Shown: piece after piece, positions 43,168 through 51,664 of the stretch | Layout: the number at the start of each line of letters is the position of its first letter | How positions within the stretch are numbered: the stretch's first letter is position 1 | DNA from: ZLKRG08 sp964654815 | GTDB taxonomy: Bacteria; Actinomycetota; Actinomycetes; Nanopelagicales; Nanopelagicaceae | DNA: 63,881 bases | Direction: 5' to 3' | Assembly: GCA_964654815.1 (NCBI GenBank) | Contig: CAZZLH010000004.1 | Span: forward strand, 1-63,881 | Position numbers and translations under genes: made by a program | The notes under the pieces: generated by a model | Seen by the model: the letters and a program-made list of their open reading frames with translations, nothing else | Told to the model about the DNA's origin: nothing | The model's database searches: none

Positions 43168-43213
43168 TAATAAGGCCGCCCGTCTGACTACAATCAGGCG
43201 GGCGGTCTTATTA
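43168..43213 (+). terminator. Intrinsic terminator after proX
   Basis: A 20-base stem with two G:U-type mismatches: left arm 43168-43187, 6-base loop, right arm 43194-43213, with a GC-rich core (GGCCGCCCG). It starts 8 bases after the proX stop. The tail is only moderately T-rich because the AT-rich stem foot takes its place. Confidence 0.85.
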
Positions 43214-43215
43214 TT

Positions 43216-43237
43216 AAGAGCAACTTTTTAAGAGCAA
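43216..43237 (+). repeat. Short direct repeat running into the sequence gap
   Basis: AAGAGCAACTTTTT at 43216-43229 is followed at once by AAGAGCAA (43230-43237), where the N run begins. After the gap the sequence resumes with AGGAGCAACTATT, a close variant. The gap may therefore hide a 14-base tandem array. Confidence 0.5.
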
Positions 43238-43337
43238 NNNNNNNNNNNNNNNNNNNNNNNNNNNNNNNNNNNNNNNNNNNNNNNNNNNNNNNNNNNNNNN
43301 NNNNNNNNNNNNNNNNNNNNNNNNNNNNNNNNNNNNN
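43238..43337. other. Assembly gap (100 N)
   Basis: Exactly 100 undefined bases, a nominal scaffold gap whose true length is unknown. It separates the proX terminator from the choline dehydrogenase-like gene and probably hides that gene's promoter. Confidence 0.98.
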
Positions 43338-43349
43338 TAGGAGCAACTA

Positions 43350-44996
43350 TTGAAATCTTATGATTACATCATCGTCGGTGGTGGATCTGCAGGTTGTGTC
43401 CTAGCAAATCGTTTAAGCGCTGACTCCAGCAAAGAGGTTTTGGTTCTTGAGGCAGGGCGTCCAGATTACAAATGGGATGTCTTTATTCATATGCCAGCTG
43501 GCCTGGCTTTCCCAATTGGCAGTAAGTATTACGACTGGATGTACGAATCCGAACCAGAGCCACATATGAATGGCCGCAAGATCTATCACGCCCGAGGCAA
43601 GGTGCTGGGCGGCTCATCTTCTATAAATGGCATGATCTTTCAACGTGGTAATCCACTTGATTACGAACGCTGGGCGAGAGATAAAGGGATGCAGGATTGG
43701 GATTTCGCTCATTGCCTGCCGTATTTCAAGCGGATGGAGAGTTGTTTAGCCGACCCCAAGGGAGAGCTTCGTGGCGGCGAAGGTCCATTAAAACTTGAAC
43801 GAGGACCATCAAAGGGGCCGTTATTTAAAGCATTCTTCGAAGCAGTTCAACAAGCTGGCTTTAATTTAACCAAAGATGTAAATGGATTTCGCCAAGAGGG
43901 CTTTGCTCGCTTTGATCGAAATGTCTACCGAGGACGTAGGTTGAGTGCATCACGTGCATATTTATATCCAGTGCTGCATCGTAAGAATTTAGAGGTCAAA
44001 ACTCGCGCGATGGTTACCAAAGTGCTCTTTGAAGGTAAGCGCGCTGTCGGTGTAGAGGCGATGATCAAAGGAGAGAGCGTAACTATCAAGGGTAAAGAGG
44101 TGATTCTCTGCGGTGGCTCAATCAATACCCCGCAATTACTCCAGTTATCTGGGGTGGGAAATTCGCAAGACCTTGAACCACTAGGTATAAAGATGGTGCA
44201 TCACCTACCTGGCGTTGGCGCTAATTTGCAGGATCATTTAGAGGTATATGTGCAATTTGCCTGCAAGCAACCAGTCACACAACAACCATCTCTAAAGTTC
44301 TGGAAGCGACCTTGGCTGGGATTTCTCTGGCTCTTCTTCCGCACCGGCGCAGCAGCGACCAACCATTTTGAGGCGGGCGGTTTTACTCGCAGCAATGATG
44401 AAGTGGCATATCCAAATTTGATGTACCACTTCTTACCACTTGCGATCCGTTATGACGGAACCGGCCCTAAGAGCGGACATGGTTATCAATTGCATATCGG
44501 GCCAATGTATTCAGACTCTCGAGGCTGGTTGAAGATCAAGAGCGCTAATCCTTTTGACAAGCCGCGTATGCAATTTAATTACCTCTCGACCGATCAGGAT
44601 CGCAGAGAGTGGATTGAGGCGATCCGCCAAGCGAGATTTATCATGAACCAACCTGCGCTAGATTCCATGAACGCTGGCGAAACATCACCTGGCCCTTCAG
44701 TCACTACAGATGAAGAGATTTTGGAATGGGTGCGCAAAGATGCTGAGACTGCGCTACATCCGTCATGCACCGCAAAGATGGGAAGCGACGAGATGTCGGT
44801 TGTTGACCCTTCAAATATGAAGGTGCATGGAGTCGAAGGATTAAGAGTGGTCGATGCTTCGGTATTTCCGTATGTCACAAATGGCAATATCTATGCACCA
44901 GTGATGATGGTGGCAGAGCGTGCGGCAGATTTAATTATTGGCAAAGGCACTCTTGCGCCAGATCACACCGAGTTTTACCGCCATGCCCTCAAATGA
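43350..44996 (+). CDS. GMC-family choline dehydrogenase-like oxidoreductase
   Basis: A 548-residue FAD flavoprotein. The dinucleotide motif IIVGGGSAGCVLANRL is at the N-terminus, with GGSSSINGMIFQRG near residue 90, a second GMC signature (GSINTPQLLQLSGVG), the catalytic histidine in ALHPSCTAKMG and VTNGNIYAPVMM near the C-terminus. These fit the choline dehydrogenase (BetA) branch, oxidising choline to betaine aldehyde. TTG start with AGGAG 6 bases upstream, just after the gap. Some GMC relatives use other alcohols, but the neighbours favour choline. Confidence 0.87.
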   Translation: MKSYDYIIVGGGSAGCVLANRLSADSSKEVLVLEAGRPDYKWDVFIHMPAGLAFPIGSKYYDWMYESEPEPHMNGRKIYHARGKVLGGSSSINGMIFQRGNPLDYERWARDKGMQDWDFAHCLPYFKRMESCLADPKGELRGGEGPLKLERGPSKGPLFKAFFEAVQQAGFNLTKDVNGFRQEGFARFDRNVYRGRRLSASRAYLYPVLHRKNLEVKTRAMVTKVLFEGKRAVGVEAMIKGESVTIKGKEVILCGGSINTPQLLQLSGVGNSQDLEPLGIKMVHHLPGVGANLQDHLEVYVQFACKQPVTQQPSLKFWKRPWLGFLWLFFRTGAAATNHFEAGGFTRSNDEVAYPNLMYHFLPLAIRYDGTGPKSGHGYQLHIGPMYSDSRGWLKIKSANPFDKPRMQFNYLSTDQDRREWIEAIRQARFIMNQPALDSMNAGETSPGPSVTTDEEILEWVRKDAETALHPSCTAKMGSDEMSVVDPSNMKVHGVEGLRVVDASVFPYVTNGNIYAPVMMVAERAADLIIGKGTLAPDHTEFYRHALK

Positions 44997-45813
44997 TGCA
45001 CCCTCTTCGATTCAGAAGGTAAAGGTAAGAAGTAGCGACTCTGAGAGCGCGACTTCAGATAGCGTTGTAGTTGAAGAGCCGCTCGAGATTCGGATTAAAA
45101 AAGGTGGCATCGAACAGCAATTAGGCATCACGATGCGCACTCCTGGGGCAGATCTGCAATTAGCAGCGGGATTCTTATGGGGAGAGGGTTTTCTTACCAA
45201 GCCAGATCAACTAATCACGGTAAAGGTTTGTGGTGATAAGTCACTAACGCTACGTCAAAGAGCAAATGTAGTTATTGCAGAGGTAAGTAATGATGCGCCA
45301 GATTTCTCACGTCAGATGGATCGTCGCTTCACCATGAATTCTGCTTGTGGCGTCTGCGGTTCGGAGAATATCGCTGATCTACATAAACGCGGCATCAAAC
45401 CGGTAAGTGCAAGTAGCAAGAGCGATCAAGAGCTCTCGAAGTTAACTAATTTTTTAGATAAGAATCAAGCGATATTCTCGAAAACTGGCGGATTACATGC
45501 CGCGTTATTGATTGACACAAAGAATCAGATTCGTTATGCCAAAGAGGATGTCGGTCGCCACAATGCAGTAGATAAAGTGATTGGCCAAGCTCTGATGGAT
45601 GGGGAGTTGCCCTTATCAGATTGGACCTTGGTGGTATCTGGTCGAGTGGGTTATGAAATCGTGCAGAAAGCTGTAGTCGCGGGTATCTCTGCCTTGGTTG
45701 GGGTTAGCGCTCCCACCTCACTTGCTATCGATTTGGCTCATGAATTTGGCCTGACCTTGATCGCCTTTGCTAGGGATGGAGTAGGAAAGCGCTACCTCTC
45801 TAAATTGTCATAG
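44983..45813 (+). CDS. fdhD: Formate dehydrogenase accessory sulfurtransferase
   Basis: Passes sulfur to the molybdenum cofactor of formate dehydrogenase, which is required for activity. About 276 residues, with VEEPLEIRI, TPGADLQLAAGFLWGEGF, the sulfur-relay cysteines in NSACGVCG (about residue 115), TGGLHAALL and EDVGRHNAVDKVIG. The ATG at 44983 overlaps the GMC stop by 14 bases; a longer in-frame start lies 45 bases earlier. It sits 15 kb from its target enzyme but next to the betaine genes, which supports one shared regulon. Confidence 0.9.
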   Translation: MPSNDAPSSIQKVKVRSSDSESATSDSVVVEEPLEIRIKKGGIEQQLGITMRTPGADLQLAAGFLWGEGFLTKPDQLITVKVCGDKSLTLRQRANVVIAEVSNDAPDFSRQMDRRFTMNSACGVCGSENIADLHKRGIKPVSASSKSDQELSKLTNFLDKNQAIFSKTGGLHAALLIDTKNQIRYAKEDVGRHNAVDKVIGQALMDGELPLSDWTLVVSGRVGYEIVQKAVVAGISALVGVSAPTSLAIDLAHEFGLTLIAFARDGVGKRYLSKLS

Positions 45814-45936
45814 GCGAAACAAATCGTTTCACTATATGCAACCAAATCGCTACCTTTTCGTTACCTTGGGTAATTAGCATTCCGTCATTAATTGAGGTAA
45901 CCAATTGTCACATTCAGATGCGAGAAAGTGGGTCTT

Positions 45937-47505
45937 ATGACGGTAACTATTACCGGTCCACATGTAAATCGCCAAGAAGAGATTTTTACCGTTTCGGCAT
46001 TAGCGCTAATAGAGAAATTACATAAGCAATTAAATCCACGACGACTTGAGTTATTGGAGAAGCGGAGAGCTCGTATTGCCGCAATCGCAAGCGGCCAAGA
46101 GTTGGATTTCTTACCTGAAACCAAAGCGATTAGAGCAGACGAAAATTGGAAAGTAGCGCCACTTGCGCCGGGCTTGATTGATCGCCGAGTTGAGATCACT
46201 GGTCCGACAGAGCGAAAGATGACCATAAATGCGCTTAATTCCGGTGCCAAGGTTTGGCTAGCAGACCAAGAGGATTCCACCACCCCAATTTGGGAGAACG
46301 TAGTGCTGGGGCAATTGAATCTAAATGATGCAATTCGTGGCACCATTGAATTTACCAATGAGGCCGGTAAGAGGTATGAATTACGTAAGGATCAACCATT
46401 AGCCGTAATCGTGATGCGACCAAGAGGCTTACATCTACCTGAAAAACATATCTTGGTCGATGGCGAGATTACTTCGGGCTCATTTGTGGATTTCGCGCTT
46501 TATATGGCAGCTAGCGCCAAGTTGCAGATCCAAAATGGTTTTGGCCCATATTTCTATATCCCGAAACTTGAGTCTCATCTCGAAGCGCGCCTTTGGAATG
46601 AGGCATTTTTGATTGCGCAAGAGCATGTTGGTATCCCGCGCGGAACCATTCGCGCCACGGTTTTGATTGAGACCTACCCTGCGGCATTTGAGATGGAGGA
46701 GATCCTCTACGAATTGCGCGAACACTCTGCTGGGTTAAATGCGGGGCGCTGGGATTACATGTTTAGCGTGATCAAGACCCATAGAACTAGCGGTAAAGAT
46801 TTCGTTTTGCCGGAGCGAAATGCGGTGACGATGACGGTGCCATTTATGCGGGCCTACACCGAGTTATTAGTTAAGACCTGTCACAAAAGAGGCGCCTCGG
46901 CAATCGGAGGAATGGCTGCTTTCATACCGAGCTCTGATCCGGCCATTAATGAAGCTGCCTTTGCCAAAGTTCAGGCGGATAAGGCGCGCGAAGCAGGTGA
47001 TGGTTTTGATGGATCTTGGGTTGCACATCCTGGCATGGTGGAGCTTTGCAAGAATGAATTCACCAAGGTGCTAGGCGAAGCGCCAAATCAAATTTCACGA
47101 AAGCGCGCTGAGGTATCAGTTACTGCGGATGATATATTAAATGTTAAGGCCACTCCGGGCGGAGTCACTGAAGCAGGGTTAAGAAATAACATCAGCGTCT
47201 CCATTCAATATCTAGAGAGTTGGCTGCGTGGAGTGGGCGCAGTAGCGATCTTTAATTTGATGGAAGATGCTGCCACGGCAGAGATTTCCCGGAGCCAAAT
47301 TTGGCAGTGGATATACAACAAGATCGCATTAGAAGATGGTCGCACCATCACCAAAGAGTTGGTTGGGCAATTAACCGATGAAGAGGTTGCCAAACTGGGA
47401 GATGCAGCAAAATACGCACAGGCGAAGGAGACCTTTATCGCCTGTGCGGTCAGCGATGAATACTTGGACTTTTTGACCTTACCTGCTTACGAGAAGATGC
47501 CCTAA
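45937..47505 (+). CDS. aceB: Malate synthase (A type)
   Basis: Condenses glyoxylate and acetyl-CoA to malate. About 522 residues, the length of malate synthase A, with EITGPTERKMTINALNSGAKVWLADQEDSTTP near residue 90, the catalytic IRATVLIETYPAAFEMEEI region and GRWDYMFS. No isocitrate lyase is in the window, so glyoxylate may come from glycine, glycolate or purine breakdown. A GTG 9 bases upstream is an alternative start. Upstream 120 bases are AT-rich and not resolved into promoter elements. Confidence 0.93.
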   Translation: MTVTITGPHVNRQEEIFTVSALALIEKLHKQLNPRRLELLEKRRARIAAIASGQELDFLPETKAIRADENWKVAPLAPGLIDRRVEITGPTERKMTINALNSGAKVWLADQEDSTTPIWENVVLGQLNLNDAIRGTIEFTNEAGKRYELRKDQPLAVIVMRPRGLHLPEKHILVDGEITSGSFVDFALYMAASAKLQIQNGFGPYFYIPKLESHLEARLWNEAFLIAQEHVGIPRGTIRATVLIETYPAAFEMEEILYELREHSAGLNAGRWDYMFSVIKTHRTSGKDFVLPERNAVTMTVPFMRAYTELLVKTCHKRGASAIGGMAAFIPSSDPAINEAAFAKVQADKAREAGDGFDGSWVAHPGMVELCKNEFTKVLGEAPNQISRKRAEVSVTADDILNVKATPGGVTEAGLRNNISVSIQYLESWLRGVGAVAIFNLMEDAATAEISRSQIWQWIYNKIALEDGRTITKELVGQLTDEEVAKLGDAAKYAQAKETFIACAVSDEYLDFLTLPAYEKMP

Positions 47506-47529
47506 GAATATGAAGAAAGTAGCCCAGCC

Positions 47530-48630
47530 ATGAAGATGAAAGCCGCAGTATTAGATGAAGTTGGCAAAGATTTTCGTATTGCAGAGGTAGATATCGAAAA
47601 ACCGAAGTCAGGTGAGATCCTGGTAAAAGTTGCGGCAAGTGGCCTCTGTGCCAGCGATTTAAATGCCATTGATGGCAAACGTAAGTTGGTGCCATTTCCT
47701 GCGGTGATTGGACATGAGGCAGCTGGTGTGGTCGTAGAAGTTGGACCAGATGTCACAAATATTTCAGTGGGCGACCATGTAGTTATGTCGATCGTGCCAA
47801 GTTGCGGAAAATGCGAGTGGTGCCAACGCGGTATCCCAAATTACTGCGCAACTGCTGGCGATGCCATGAGCGTTGGTGGTTTATTCGATAAGACCAGCAG
47901 GCTCTCTGAGAATGGCGCTAAGTTAAATCAATTCCTATGTGTGGCATCTTTCGCAGAATATGCAGTGGTGCCAGCAAGTGGTTCGGTAGTTATTCCTAAA
48001 GAGATGCCCCTTGATCGCGCTGCGTTATTGAGTTGTGCGGTACTGACCGGATATGGCGCAGTGGTAAATACCGCAAAGGTAAAGCCAGGATCATCGGTTG
48101 CGGTATTTGGTTGTGGTGGAGTGGGATTAAATAGCATCCAAGGTGCGCGCATTGTTGGCGCCAAAATCATCATCGCAGTAGATGTAAGTGATGAGAAGTT
48201 AGCAATTGCCAAGAAATTAGGCGCTACCCATACAGTTAATGCCAGCAAGGAAGATCCAGTTGCATTCGTCAAACAAGTTTGTGGCGGCGCAGATTTCGTC
48301 TTTGACGCCTCGGGGCGAGAGGCAACCATCTCACAGGCATGGCTAGCCACCGGAGTCCAGGGGCAGTTGACCTTGGTGGGGCTACTAAAAAATGGAGCCC
48401 AAATAACGCTGGATGCCGGGCCATTTGTCAATGAGCAATCGATAAAAGGTTGCTACTTCGGCTCCGCGGAGCTAGAAAAAGATGTCCTTTCGTTAGTAAA
48501 AAGTTACCTGAAAGGTGAGTTATTCCTAGACGAACTGATAAGCCAGCGCATAGGTTTAGAGGGTCTAAATGAGGCCGTCAAGCGATTGAGGGCAGGCGAG
48601 GGGGCGAGAAATGTCCTGGTTTTCGAATGA
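47530..48630 (+). CDS. Zinc-dependent MDR alcohol dehydrogenase
   Basis: A 366-residue medium-chain dehydrogenase. The catalytic zinc region is GLCASDLNAIDG and GHEAAG; the structural zinc cysteines are in CGKCEWCQRGIPNYC; the NAD loop is AVFGCGGVGLNSIQGARIVGA. The layout is that of class III-like enzymes (glutathione- or mycothiol-dependent formaldehyde dehydrogenases and relatives). Formaldehyde from N-demethylation is a tempting substrate but is not shown. Starts 25 bases after aceB, probably in the same transcript. Confidence 0.88.
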   Translation: MKMKAAVLDEVGKDFRIAEVDIEKPKSGEILVKVAASGLCASDLNAIDGKRKLVPFPAVIGHEAAGVVVEVGPDVTNISVGDHVVMSIVPSCGKCEWCQRGIPNYCATAGDAMSVGGLFDKTSRLSENGAKLNQFLCVASFAEYAVVPASGSVVIPKEMPLDRAALLSCAVLTGYGAVVNTAKVKPGSSVAVFGCGGVGLNSIQGARIVGAKIIIAVDVSDEKLAIAKKLGATHTVNASKEDPVAFVKQVCGGADFVFDASGREATISQAWLATGVQGQLTLVGLLKNGAQITLDAGPFVNEQSIKGCYFGSAELEKDVLSLVKSYLKGELFLDELISQRIGLEGLNEAVKRLRAGEGARNVLVFE

Positions 48631-48696
48631 GTATTCGAATGACCTTTCATCTCCTGCACCTAATTCGCGTATATGCAAATATCAAGTTTCCAAACT

Positions 48697-48722
48697 CTAA
48701 AAATCATCACGTGAATTTTTAG
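48697..48722. promoter_or_regulatory. Inverted repeat upstream of the ABC importer
   Basis: Eight-base perfect arms CTAAAAAT / ATTTTTAG enclose 10 bases that contain TCA..TGA. It lies in the 153-base region between the alcohol dehydrogenase and the binding-protein gene, 62 bases before the start. It could be a weak terminator for the upstream gene or an operator for the importer. Confidence 0.45.
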
Positions 48723-48783
48723 TGCTTGGGATTTACAACTAAATATCAAAAATCAAATGCAAAACTAAACTAAGGAGAAAACA

Positions 48784-49911
48784 GTGAAGTTTTCAAAGCC
48801 AGCTAGAGTTGCGGTAGTCGCTACCGTCTCGCTAGCGCTTGCTATACCCACACTTACCCTCTCTTCAGCAAATGCAGCAAGCAAGTTCGCAACCGCAACC
48901 AGCGCTTCCCAAGTTGGCGGTATTGCAGGTCTAGCTGCAGCGTGCAAGAAGGAAGGCCAGTTAAACGTAATCGCATTGCCGCATTACTGGGCAGATTACA
49001 AGGCAATGATCGATGGTTTCAAAGCTAAATACGGTGTAAAGATCGACGAAGCAGATCCAGAGGCATCATCACAAGATGAAATCGATGCTGCAAATCGTCT
49101 AAAAGGCACCAACCGTTCACCAGATGTCTTCGACATTGGTAAGGCTGTTGCAGATAAGTATTTAGGAACAGGAACTTTTGCTCCTTACAAAGTACGTACC
49201 TGGAAGTATCTAAGCGGTGCATCTGATGTTACATCAGCAGAATACACACCAAACTACTCCGGTACCATGACAATCGGTTACGACGGATCACTTGGCACAA
49301 TTACCAAACTTGATGATCTATTGAAGCCAGTATTTAAGGGCAAAGTCACCATCAACGGAGATCCACAAGGTTCTTCTGCAGCGCTAAACTCAATCTGGAT
49401 GGTAAATCTTGCATTGGGCGGCACTTTTGATGATATCTCACCTGCAGTTGCATGGTTTAAGAAGCTTAAGGATGCTGGCAACTTCATCAACGTAAACCCA
49501 ACCCAAGCAACCATCGCTGCAGGTCAGACCCCTGTAGTTATGGACAATGGATATCTTGCAGTTGGCGTTGCCAAGGAATTCAAGAAGATCGGTAAGGAGT
49601 GGAAGCTATTTACTCCTGCAGCGGTTGGTTCAACTTACAACTCTGCCGTTTCTGCTTGGGCACCAAACCCAGCATGCGCACGTCTATGGATGGAATACAC
49701 CCTAGGTGAAGAAGGCGCAGCAGTTTGGGCAGGTGGCGGAGCAACTCCAACACTATGGGCCTGGATGGTTAAGACCAAGCGTGCACCAGCAGCCGGTATC
49801 GCACAGATCGGACGCAGCAAAATGACAACACCTGCTGCATCATCTGCACAAAACCTCAAGGCACGCGAGTACCTAAAGACCGCATGGCCAGCTGCTGTCG
49901 GAACTAAGTAA
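48784..49911 (+). CDS. ABC transporter substrate-binding protein (polyamine/iron-type family)
   Basis: A 375-residue secreted binding protein. The N-terminal signal peptide ends at SSANAASK (about residue 32). The mature part has VIALPHYWADYKAMIDGFKAKYG, PDVFDIG and an extended PNPACARLWMEYTLGEEGAA, as in the COG1840/COG0687 class that binds ferric ions, polyamines or small organic acids. Codon use is strongly biased (Lys nearly always AAG, many CCA, GCA and ATC), suggesting high expression. GTG start after AAGGAG. Three transporter genes and two enzymes follow. Confidence 0.88.
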   Translation: MKFSKPARVAVVATVSLALAIPTLTLSSANAASKFATATSASQVGGIAGLAAACKKEGQLNVIALPHYWADYKAMIDGFKAKYGVKIDEADPEASSQDEIDAANRLKGTNRSPDVFDIGKAVADKYLGTGTFAPYKVRTWKYLSGASDVTSAEYTPNYSGTMTIGYDGSLGTITKLDDLLKPVFKGKVTINGDPQGSSAALNSIWMVNLALGGTFDDISPAVAWFKKLKDAGNFINVNPTQATIAAGQTPVVMDNGYLAVGVAKEFKKIGKEWKLFTPAAVGSTYNSAVSAWAPNPACARLWMEYTLGEEGAAVWAGGGATPTLWAWMVKTKRAPAAGIAQIGRSKMTTPAASSAQNLKAREYLKTAWPAAVGTK

Positions 49912-49940
49912 TCAAGGTCAATTGATTAATTAATTCCTAA

Positions 49941-50858
49941 ATGGCAAACGTTCAATACCAGGGAACCGGTGCTGCAAAACGCAGTACCGGTTCTCGGTAT
50001 TTACGAAAAAATGCCGCATATCTTGGCGTAATTCCATTTTTAATTTTTACCGGGATTTTCCTGCTTTATCCAACTTTTAACGTAGTCAAAGGCGCCTTCG
50101 AAGATTCATCTGGCAAATCCAATCCAGGAAAAATTGCAGAATTGTTTAATGATCCAATAGTTCGAAGTGCATTTGGCAATTCAATTGAAATTTCAGTAAA
50201 GACTGCAATCTTAGGTTCTATTCTCGGTGGTTTATTTGCTTGGACATTGGCCACAGCAAAAGCAGGCGGCATTTTCTACAGATTCTCGGTAGCGCTTTCA
50301 TCAGTACTAGCGCAATTTGGTGGCGTGATGTTGGTCTTTGCCTTCCTTGCCACATTCGGTTTTAACGGTGTGGTTTCATCTTTAGCTGTTAAATTTGCTC
50401 CAGATAGTTTTCTTGCGCAATCTGCTTGGCTTTACACAATTAATGGACTTTCTGTTGTTTATACATTTTTCCAAATTCCACTTATGGTGTTGGTTTTCTT
50501 GCCAACGATTGAAAATATGAAACCGCAATGGCGAGAAGCTTCAGATTCTCTTGGTGGAAAAACTTTTGAATATTGGGTCCGAGTTGGTATTCCAGTTCTG
50601 ACACCTTCTTACTTCGGTGCTGTTCTACTACTTTTTGTGAATTCATTCTCTGCCTATGCCACTGCAGCAGTTTTGATCAATATGTCTGATTTCTTAACAC
50701 CATTACAGATTGGAAATGCACTTTCCAGTGAAGTTGGCGGTGCGAATCCTCAAGTGGCTAAAGGGCTTTCAATGTTTATGGTTGTTGTGGTAATTATCGC
50801 TATGGCGCTATACGCTCAAATTCGAAGACGCGTCAGCCGGTGGGAGTCCACACGATGA
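49941..50858 (+). CDS. ABC transporter permease (PotB-like)
   Basis: A 305-residue inner-membrane permease with about six helices. The coupling loop EASDSLGGKTFEYWVRVGIP is near residue 197. Base composition is visibly more AT-rich than the flanking genes (19 G/C in the 60 bases 50461-50520). ATG start with no clear ribosome site, 29 bases after the binding protein gene. It overlaps the next permease by 4 bases. Confidence 0.9.
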   Translation: MANVQYQGTGAAKRSTGSRYLRKNAAYLGVIPFLIFTGIFLLYPTFNVVKGAFEDSSGKSNPGKIAELFNDPIVRSAFGNSIEISVKTAILGSILGGLFAWTLATAKAGGIFYRFSVALSSVLAQFGGVMLVFAFLATFGFNGVVSSLAVKFAPDSFLAQSAWLYTINGLSVVYTFFQIPLMVLVFLPTIENMKPQWREASDSLGGKTFEYWVRVGIPVLTPSYFGAVLLLFVNSFSAYATAAVLINMSDFLTPLQIGNALSSEVGGANPQVAKGLSMFMVVVVIIAMALYAQIRRRVSRWESTR

Positions 50859-51649
50859 AATCCAATTGGAAAGTAAAAATTTGGCGATTGTTGATTATCC
50901 TTGTGGTTGGCACTTATTTACTGTTACCACTTTATTCAATGTTAGATTTTTCAACCAAGCCATTTCTTTTCGGACAAGGCGGCAGAACACTTGATGCTTG
51001 GAAAGTGATTCCAAGTCAGCCAGATTTAACCATAGCGATAATTAGATCAATGATCAGTGCGGTCATTGTGATGTTTTTGATCCTGGTTTTGATTGTGCCA
51101 ACTGTGGTCTGGGTTCATTTGAAACTCCCCAAATTGAAGCGGATTGTGGAGCTAATTTGCTTGATTCCACTTGCGATTCCCGCAATTGTAATTGTGGTTG
51201 GAATTGCTCCGCTCTATCGGTGGATTGCAATTAACATTACAGAATCACCAATTACCTTGTCTCTGGTTTATTCGATGTTAATTCTGCCATATACCTATAG
51301 ATCATTATCTGCATCCCTAGACGCATCAGATATCCACACGCTTTCAGAAGCATCAAGAACTCTAGGCGCATCCACATCCAGAATGATGGCAGGGATAATC
51401 ATGCCTACCTTGCGCACCGGCATTTTAAATGGTTCATTTATTGCTATCGCTTTGGTGCTGGGTGAGTTCACTATTTCAAACTTGCTAAATTACAAAACTT
51501 TCCAAGTGGTAATTGCTCAGATTGGCAGATCAAGCGGCAATGTGGCAGTGGCAGTTTCGCTTGCCTCAATACTCTTTGTGTTGATTTTATTATTAATTAT
51601 TCCGCAGAAGAAGCGGCAAAAAGAGGTTTTAGATGTTGATGTCGCCTAA
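50855..51649 (+). CDS. ABC transporter permease (PotC-like)
   Basis: About 264 residues with six helices. The coupling loop is EASRTLGASTSRMMAGIIMP near residue 165. The ATG at 50855 gives the standard ATGA overlap; an in-frame GTG lies 15 bases earlier. It pairs with the preceding permease as a heterodimer and is likewise AT-rich. Confidence 0.9.
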   Translation: MKSNWKVKIWRLLIILVVGTYLLLPLYSMLDFSTKPFLFGQGGRTLDAWKVIPSQPDLTIAIIRSMISAVIVMFLILVLIVPTVVWVHLKLPKLKRIVELICLIPLAIPAIVIVVGIAPLYRWIAINITESPITLSLVYSMLILPYTYRSLSASLDASDIHTLSEASRTLGASTSRMMAGIIMPTLRTGILNGSFIAIALVLGEFTISNLLNYKTFQVVIAQIGRSSGNVAVAVSLASILFVLILLLIIPQKKRQKEVLDVDVA

Positions 51650-51664
51650 CCCAAAGGAGATCAA

